A stretch of 64,000 bases of DNA from Microbacterium sp. AG1240 (lineage in GTDB: Bacteria > Actinomycetota > Actinomycetes > Actinomycetales > Microbacteriaceae), in NCBI RefSeq assembly GCF_003635115.1, contig NZ_RBXJ01000002.1, forward strand, positions 1 to 64,000, in the 5' to 3' direction. Each line of letters starts with the position of its first letter. Position 1 is the first letter of the stretch. The translations under genes and the position numbers were made by a program. The notes below the pieces were generated by a model, which was not told the DNA's origin, did not search any database, and saw only the letters and a list, made by a program, of their open reading frames with translations. This document shows, one piece after another, positions 59,359 through 64,000 of the stretch.

Positions 59359-59584
59359 GTCCCTTGCACCAAGAGTGTCCTGCAATCACATGTTCGGTAG
59401 CTGCCACAGCAAAACAACTACCGTTCCTGAACTCTATAACGGCGAGGTAACGGAAGGGAAGGCCTGCCGTTATGTTTCTGTGATTATTTTTCACGACGCT
59501 CGTGACGTCGGTTCGCGTGCGCGCGTCTGGAGACCGACGCGCCGAACGCAGACGCAAAGCCGTGAGATCGTTGGCTGTGCGTGG
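59359..59584. promoter_or_regulatory. trkH upstream region with TAACGG repeats
   Basis: This spacer before trkH is locally AT-rich, most so around 59468-59500. ATAACGGC (59436-59443) and GCCGTTAT (59466-59473) are a perfect 8-base inverted repeat. TAACGG also recurs at 59448-59453, 11 bases (one helical turn) after the first. GGTAG/CTACC can form a small hairpin earlier. It looks like an operator cluster or a long structured leader; no known riboswitch class was recognised. Confidence 0.45.
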
Positions 59585-60967
59585 ATGGCAATGTCCGAAG
59601 GGGTCGCGGTAGCGCGGATGGCGGTCACTCGATTCTCCACGGCGCTGTCCCGGATCCGACCCGGTCAGGCGATCACCATCGCGTTCGGCGCGGTTCTCGC
59701 CGTGGGCACCGCGCTTCTTCTGTTGCCGATCTCGGTGCAGGGGCGTGGGGCGACCTTCATCGAGGCGCTCTTCACCGCGACCAGTGCGCTCTGCGTCACC
59801 GGGCACATCGTCGTGGATACGCCGCTCTTCTGGTCGCCGTTCGGACAGGTCGTGATCCTCGCCCTCATCCAGATCGGCGGCTTCGGGGTGATGTCGCTCG
59901 CGACCCTTCTGGGGCTCCTTGTCGCGCGGCGGCTCGGGCTGCGAACGCGGCTCACCGCCGTCAGCGAGACGCATACCGTCGCTGTCGGTGACGTTCGCCG
60001 CGTGCTCAGCGGTGTTGCGCTCATCACCCTCACCGTCGAGGTCGCCGTCGCGCTCGTGCTGACGCTGCGGTTCTGGGGCGGCTACGGCGAGGAGCCGGGG
60101 CGGGCGGTCTGGCTGGGCGTCTTCCACGCCGTGTCGTCGTTCAACAACGCCGGGTTCGCACTCTTCAGCGACAACCTCATGGGGTTCGTAGCGGATCCGT
60201 GGATCTGCCTGCCGATCTGCGCCGCGGTCATCCTGGGCGGGCTCGGCTTCCCGGTCATCATGGAGCTGCGAAAGCGGCTGGTCATGCCGCGCAAGTGGAC
60301 GCTGAACACCATCACCGTCGTCATCGGCACGCTCGTGCTCCTGGTGGCGGGAGCCATCGCTCTGACGGCGCTGGAATGGGCGAATCCCGCCACTCTCGGC
60401 GCTCTGGATCCGGCAGGCCGCGTGCTCGCCGGGTTCACAGCATCCGTCATGCCCCGAACCGCCGGATTCAATTCGATCGACGTCTCGCAGATGCGCGACG
60501 AGAGCTGGTTCGTCACCGACATCCTCATGTTCATCGGCGGGGGGCCGGCGGGAACGGCGGGAGGGCTGAAGATCACCACGTTCGCGGTGCTGTTCTTCAT
60601 CGTGATCGCCGAACTGCGCGGCGATACCGCCGTCAACATGTTCGGCAAGCGCCTCCCGCGCTCCACCCACCGCGAGGCGTTGACCGTCGCGCTCCTGTCA
60701 CTCGCCCTCGTGGTCGCGTCGACCCTCGCGATCATGCTGATGACCCCCTACGGATTCGATCGCGTCGTGTTCGAGGTCATCTCGGCCTTCGCGACGGTGG
60801 GTCTGTCGACCGGGATCACCGCGAGTCTTCCACCTGCCGCGCAGCTCATACTCATCGTGCTGATGTTCATCGGCAGGCTCGGGCCTGTTCTGCTGGGCTC
60901 GGCCTTGGCACTGTCCGTTCAGAAGCGTCAGTACGAACTCCCGAAGGAGCGTCCGATCATTGGATAA
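59585..60967 (+). CDS. trkH: TrkH-family potassium uptake protein
   Basis: A 460-residue membrane protein forming the K+ pore. It has the four pore-loop repeats with selectivity Gly residues: TSALCVTGHIV, SSFNNAGFAL, PRTAGFNSID and ATVGLSTGIT, each between membrane helices. The start is uncertain: ATG 59585, 59591 and 59618 are all in frame before the first helix (GQAITIAFGAVLAVGTALLL). The frame open to 59357 contains no plausible start signal. The TrkA gene overlaps its 3' end by eight bases, so channel and gating subunit are coupled. Confidence 0.87.
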   Translation: MAMSEGVAVARMAVTRFSTALSRIRPGQAITIAFGAVLAVGTALLLLPISVQGRGATFIEALFTATSALCVTGHIVVDTPLFWSPFGQVVILALIQIGGFGVMSLATLLGLLVARRLGLRTRLTAVSETHTVAVGDVRRVLSGVALITLTVEVAVALVLTLRFWGGYGEEPGRAVWLGVFHAVSSFNNAGFALFSDNLMGFVADPWICLPICAAVILGGLGFPVIMELRKRLVMPRKWTLNTITVVIGTLVLLVAGAIALTALEWANPATLGALDPAGRVLAGFTASVMPRTAGFNSIDVSQMRDESWFVTDILMFIGGGPAGTAGGLKITTFAVLFFIVIAELRGDTAVNMFGKRLPRSTHREALTVALLSLALVVASTLAIMLMTPYGFDRVVFEVISAFATVGLSTGITASLPPAAQLILIVLMFIGRLGPVLLGSALALSVQKRQYELPKERPIIG

Positions 60968-61658
60968 GTCGACCCACCTCTTCACGCGACGTCGCGGGCG
61001 CCCCGGCTCGGCGTCCTCCGTGGTCGTGATCGGCCTCGGACGCTTCGGCGGTGCCCTGGCGACCGAACTGGCACGCTCCGGCACCGAGGTGCTGGGCATC
61101 GACGCCGACGAAGACATCGTCCAGTCGCTCAACGGCGTGCTGACCCACGTCGTCCGCGCCGACTCCACGCGGCAGGTGGCGCTCGATCAGCTCGGTGTCG
61201 CCGACTTCGATCGGGTCGTGGTCGGTATCGGCTCCGATATCGAGGCGAGCATCCTCACGGCCTCGCTCCTCAAGCGCATGGGGGTCCGCTCCATCTGGGC
61301 GAAGGCCATCAGTGAGCAGCACGGCCTCATTCTGGAGCAGCTGGGCATCGAGCACGTCATCTTCCCCGAGGCCGACATGGGGCGTCGCGTGGCGCACCTG
61401 GTGCGCGGCTCGATGCTCGACTACGTCGAGTTCGACGACGATCTCGTCGTCGCCAAGACGATCGCCCCGCAGGAGATGGTCGGGCAGACCCTCGAGCAGT
61501 CCGCGGTGCGCCGGCGCCATGGCATCACCGTCGTCAAGATCAAGACGTCTGACGGCCAGTGGCATGCCGCCGGTGCTTCGTCGCTCGTGTCTGCGGGCGA
61601 CACCCTCATTGTGATCGGGCCCGTGGAGCGCACCGAGCGCTTCGCCTCGCTTGTCTGA
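60960..61658 (+). CDS. trkA: TrkA-family potassium uptake regulatory subunit (RCK protein)
   Basis: A 232-residue cytoplasmic protein that gates the TrkH channel in response to nucleotides. The N-terminal RCK_N Rossmann domain has the G-x-G-x-x-G motif in VVVIGLGRFGGALATEL (about 21-37) and the ribose-binding acid in VLGIDADEDIV. The RCK_C domain is at about 150-230. It starts with an uncommon TTG at 60960, supported by GAAGGAG ten bases upstream and by overlap with the trkH stop. No separate promoter is needed. Confidence 0.88.
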   Translation: MDKSTHLFTRRRGRPGSASSVVVIGLGRFGGALATELARSGTEVLGIDADEDIVQSLNGVLTHVVRADSTRQVALDQLGVADFDRVVVGIGSDIEASILTASLLKRMGVRSIWAKAISEQHGLILEQLGIEHVIFPEADMGRRVAHLVRGSMLDYVEFDDDLVVAKTIAPQEMVGQTLEQSAVRRRHGITVVKIKTSDGQWHAAGASSLVSAGDTLIVIGPVERTERFASLV

Positions 61659-61691
61659 GCCGCCTCGCTCCCTGAGACGGCTCGGGTAGTA

Positions 61692-61715
61692 ATACTCTTT
61701 CCCGTGGAGTATGGT
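61692..61715. promoter_or_regulatory. padR promoter with overlapping inverted repeat
   Basis: ATACTC (61692-61697) and GAGTAT (61707-61712) are perfect arms nine bases apart. The right arm overlaps -10 TATGGT (61710-61715), which lies seven bases before ATG 61723. It is the expected place for PadR autorepression. Confidence 0.55.
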
Positions 61716-61722
61716 CGCTGGC

Positions 61723-62076
61723 ATGAGCGCGCACCTGACCCCGCCGGTCTTCTGGATCCTCGCCTCGTTGGCGACTCAGCGGCGCCACGGCTACGACATT
61801 CTCCGTGCGACCCAGGAGGCATCGGGCGGCGACGTCTCCCTGCGGGTTACGTCGCTGTACGCCGCGCTGGAGCGCATGGAACGCGAGGGTCTGATCGTCG
61901 TCGACGGCGAGGAGGTCGTCAACGGGCGCACCCGGCGATACTTCCGCATCTCGCCGATCGGCTCTTCGCGACTCGACGCGGAAGTCACGCGGATGGAGAG
62001 CGCGGCAAGAGCGGCGCGGGCGAGCATGGCGACGCGCGCTCCCGTGCTGGGCACCTCGATGGCGGCGCGGGCATGA
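61723..62076 (+). CDS. PadR family transcriptional regulator
   Basis: A 117-residue winged-helix regulator of the short PadR type. The core motif ILASLATQRRHGYDILRATQ (about 11-30), then VTSLYAALERMEREGLI with the recognition helix and EEVVNGRTRRYFRIS as the wing, are all present. ATG 61723 lies seven bases after TATGGT. Its stop overlaps the next gene (ATGA), a membrane protein, which is the usual PadR/membrane-protein operon in actinobacteria. An inverted repeat on its own promoter suggests autoregulation. Confidence 0.85.
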   Translation: MSAHLTPPVFWILASLATQRRHGYDILRATQEASGGDVSLRVTSLYAALERMEREGLIVVDGEEVVNGRTRRYFRISPIGSSRLDAEVTRMESAARAARASMATRAPVLGTSMAARA

Positions 62077-63428
62077 CCCCGTCGACGCAGGAGCGCTATC
62101 GGCGCCTGCTGCGCTGGTACCCGAAGGCCTGGCGGACGGAGAACGAAGATGTCGTTCTCGGAACGCTGCTGGATGTCGCCGACGGGCGTGGGGGCATCGG
62201 GCCGTCGGTGCGCGAACGGTGGTCGGTGATCGTCCACGGTCTCGGAACGCGCATGGACGTTCGTGCGGCGCTCGGCGCCTCCCTGGTCGGCCTCCTCCTC
62301 GCGGCGGTCGCCGGCGGCCTCGCGGTGTGGGGCACGGAGCCCGTTGCGAAGTCGGGTCTGTCCTGGCTTCCGCCCCTCCTGACCGTGTGCGCCATCCCCG
62401 TCCTCGCAGCATTCGGGTTAATTGCGATCGCGCGTCAGCGCGGGATCGTCTCGCCTCCGCGGGCGATCGTCGCGGTCGTCCTCTCTTTCGCCGCCCTCTC
62501 GCTGGCCTTCGTCGCCTCCCAGGCGTGGGGGCTCGCGTTCGACCTCGCGGACGAGGGAGAGGCCCCGACCGGCCTCGCCGCTGCGTTCGCGGCGATCTTC
62601 ATCGCGGCCTGGCTCACCGGGGCGGCGGCGATCGCTGCGTTCTTGGGCGCGGTGCTCGCGCGCAGCGGGGTGCCGGTGGGGTTCGCTCTCGTCGTCGCCG
62701 CGGTCTGCGGCGCAATCGCTGCCCCGGTCGTGGGTGTGTCGCTCCTCTCGCCGACGGTCTCCACGATCGCGGTGGCGGGGGTCGCTGTCCTGTCTCTCGC
62801 TCTGCTGCGCCCCCGACGGGATGCCGCCCCTGTGAGCTCAGCAACAGCCCCGGTGCCCGTCAGAACCCTTCGACTCGCGCGGGGTCTTGCGATCATCGGC
62901 CTCGCGGGGGGCCTTCTCGGCATCGCCTACGCGGTGACCGGCGCGTCGTGGTCGCCCGGCGCGACCGATGGCACCGAGGCGATGGCTCACGGAATCACCG
63001 TGTCGGTCCTGGCCGGAATCCCCCTGCTGGGCGCGTTCGTCGTGGTCGGCTCCGCGCGTCGCGGCACCAGTGCGGTGATTTGGGGCCCGCCGGCGCTCCT
63101 CGCAGCCTCGCTCTGCGCGATCGCCGCGGCCTATGTGCACGCCCCCTCGTGGAGCGCGATGGCGCCGGCGCTCGCCGTGTCGGCCGCGCTCGGAGGGGCG
63201 GCCCTCGCGTGGTGGCTCGCCGCCCGCCTGCGCGGCCCCGCGGTGGCGCGGATCGTCACCGCCGCACTGCTCGGTCTCGGGTACGCCTCGTTCCTCGGCA
63301 CGATGCTCGCGCCGATGGTGGCGTTCTTCGTGCCGATCGCGGCGTTCTTCTGCGCGATCTGGGGCGCGCGCGCAGCGGCACCGCGCCTCTCCGCTCGCGG
63401 TGCCGGAGAAGGCCCGATCGAAGCCTGA
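62073..63428 (+). CDS. PadR-associated multi-pass membrane protein
   Basis: A 451-residue protein. The cytoplasmic start (QERYRRLLRWYPKAWRTENE, residues 6-25) is the helical segment typical of membrane proteins encoded after PadR regulators. About 10-12 hydrophobic helices follow to the end, rich in Ala, Val and Gly. No transporter signature is clear. The four-base overlap with padR makes it the likely target of that regulator. The function may be in membrane-stress resistance; this is inference. Confidence 0.68.
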   Translation: MTPSTQERYRRLLRWYPKAWRTENEDVVLGTLLDVADGRGGIGPSVRERWSVIVHGLGTRMDVRAALGASLVGLLLAAVAGGLAVWGTEPVAKSGLSWLPPLLTVCAIPVLAAFGLIAIARQRGIVSPPRAIVAVVLSFAALSLAFVASQAWGLAFDLADEGEAPTGLAAAFAAIFIAAWLTGAAAIAAFLGAVLARSGVPVGFALVVAAVCGAIAAPVVGVSLLSPTVSTIAVAGVAVLSLALLRPRRDAAPVSSATAPVPVRTLRLARGLAIIGLAGGLLGIAYAVTGASWSPGATDGTEAMAHGITVSVLAGIPLLGAFVVVGSARRGTSAVIWGPPALLAASLCAIAAAYVHAPSWSAMAPALAVSAALGGAALAWWLAARLRGPAVARIVTAALLGLGYASFLGTMLAPMVAFFVPIAAFFCAIWGARAAAPRLSARGAGEGPIEA

Positions 63429-63613
63429 CCCGCTGCCGCGCAGCTTCCTGCGTACGGCGGGGCGCGCCGGGTTGCTCGGGGAGTCCGAGCTGGCGGATGG
63501 GTGTCACGAGACGCGGGATTCCGGCCGACCCGCGGGCATTCCCACGCCGAAAGCCCGCGTGCGCGCGGATTGCCCGCATTTCGCGAGCACCGCGCTCTGC
63601 AACGCGTGACACG

Positions 63614-64000
63614 TCAGGAGCTGCCCGACTCCAGCAGCTCTCGGGCGCGGGCCAGGCCTGCGGCGAGCGTCGATGATGCGGTCTGCGCGACGATGGGCTC
63701 GACCAGCCGCAGCATCCCCGCCGGGCTGGCCTCGATCGTCGCCGTCACGCGGCACCCGTCCTCGTGCTCGGCGAAGCTGAATCGAAGCGAGGTCGGCATC
63801 GTGCCCGAGGTGCTGGTCGCGGCCATGGCCCGCGGCGGCTGGAACGTCGTCACGCGCCAGTCGAAGCTGACGGGCCGACCCATCACGTTCATCTGCGTGC
63901 GGATAGCGCTCCCCACCGTCACGGGTGGGGGTGTCAGGAGCTCCTCGGAGATGACCGACACGTCCCACCGCGCCCGATTCGCGGGGTCGGTGAGGAAGGC
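63614..64000 (-). CDS. SRPBCC family protein (5' end outside the window)
   Basis: A partial polyketide-cyclase/START-like protein; 128 codons are visible. The first visible residues AFLTDPANRARWDVSV are the usual opening of an SRPBCC ligand-binding fold, so the true start lies a few dozen bases past the window end rather than at GTG 63961. Later strands (VSFDWRVTTFQPPRAMAATS; GCRVTATIEASPAGMLRLVE) and the final amphipathic helix complete the fold. The ligand is unknown. The 185 bases between it and the membrane protein gene hold only a weak hairpin at 63531-63559. Confidence 0.72.
   Translation of the reverse strand, partial: AFLTDPANRARWDVSVISEELLTPPPVTVGSAIRTQMNVMGRPVSFDWRVTTFQPPRAMAATSTSGTMPTSLRFSFAEHEDGCRVTATIEASPAGMLRLVEPIVAQTASSTLAAGLARARELLESGSS

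Noticed and set aside
59359..59584. c-di-AMP (ydaO-type) riboswitch before trkH
   Set aside because: Position and gene context would fit, but the conserved core sequences of that class were not found by eye. A covariance search would be needed to settle it.
63531..63559. CGCGGGC/GCCCGCG hairpin after the PadR-associated membrane protein
   Set aside because: The stem is only seven bases with a 15-base loop and no T-run, too weak to list as a terminator in such GC-rich DNA.

Overview
The window is high-GC DNA (strong G/C at third codon positions) with frequent GTG starts, many leaderless promoters, LAXTG/sortase surface biology and small DUF7882 proteins. This points to an actinobacterium of the family Microbacteriaceae, most likely Microbacterium or a close relative. 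That placement is inferred from gene content and style, not from a database search. The first 53 bases are the 3' end of a 5S rRNA, so the window starts at the end of an rrn operon. No other rRNA, tRNA, CRISPR array, prophage or insertion sequence was recognised.

Layout. 0.2-4.4 kb: a GNAT acetyltransferase, then an envelope cassette (DUF4397 surface protein, class F sortase, ECF sigma factor, zinc-finger anti-sigma factor) and a lipoprotein. 4.5-8.6 kb: an acyl-CoA ligase, a MarR regulator and several small proteins, including three DUF7882 paralogues in alternating orientation. 8.6-19.3 kb: a coherent xylo-oligosaccharide locus made of a LacI repressor, an ABC importer without its own ATPase, a cytoplasmic GH3 glycosidase, a ROK repressor, xylA and xylB. 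19.3-26 kb: a TetR/MMPL efflux pair, a small alarmone synthetase, a coiled-coil protein and a cation/proton antiporter. 26-32.5 kb: the TreX-TreY-TreZ route from glycogen to trehalose.

32.6-44.1 kb: a 2OG-Fe(II) oxygenase behind a structured leader, membrane proteins, a glutamine amidotransferase, a helix-turn-helix-less LysR-type effector domain, DUF1304, a hexapeptide-repeat protein, a YitT protein, the Nei/Lhr DNA-repair pair and an alpha/beta hydrolase. 44.2-52.3 kb: a degenerate Nudix protein, threonine aldolase, an MFS transporter, an SDR, an NRDE protein, CoaBC, DUF6421 and MarR. 52.5-57.7 kb: a 1732-residue sortase-anchored protein with three lamin-tail domains and a metallophosphoesterase domain. 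57.8-64 kb: a DUF222/HNH endonuclease, a possible 20-codon gene with its own terminator, TrkH-TrkA potassium uptake, a PadR/membrane-protein pair and a truncated SRPBCC protein.

The most notable non-genic signals are these. About half of the stand-alone genes carry a NANNNT -10 box six or seven bases before the start codon. Two such promoters sit back to back in only 33 bp. One long inverted repeat occurs in two intergenic regions. A GGATGC/GCATCC hexamer appears to force unusual Asp and Ala codons. A tiny gene with its own terminator lies upstream of trkH.
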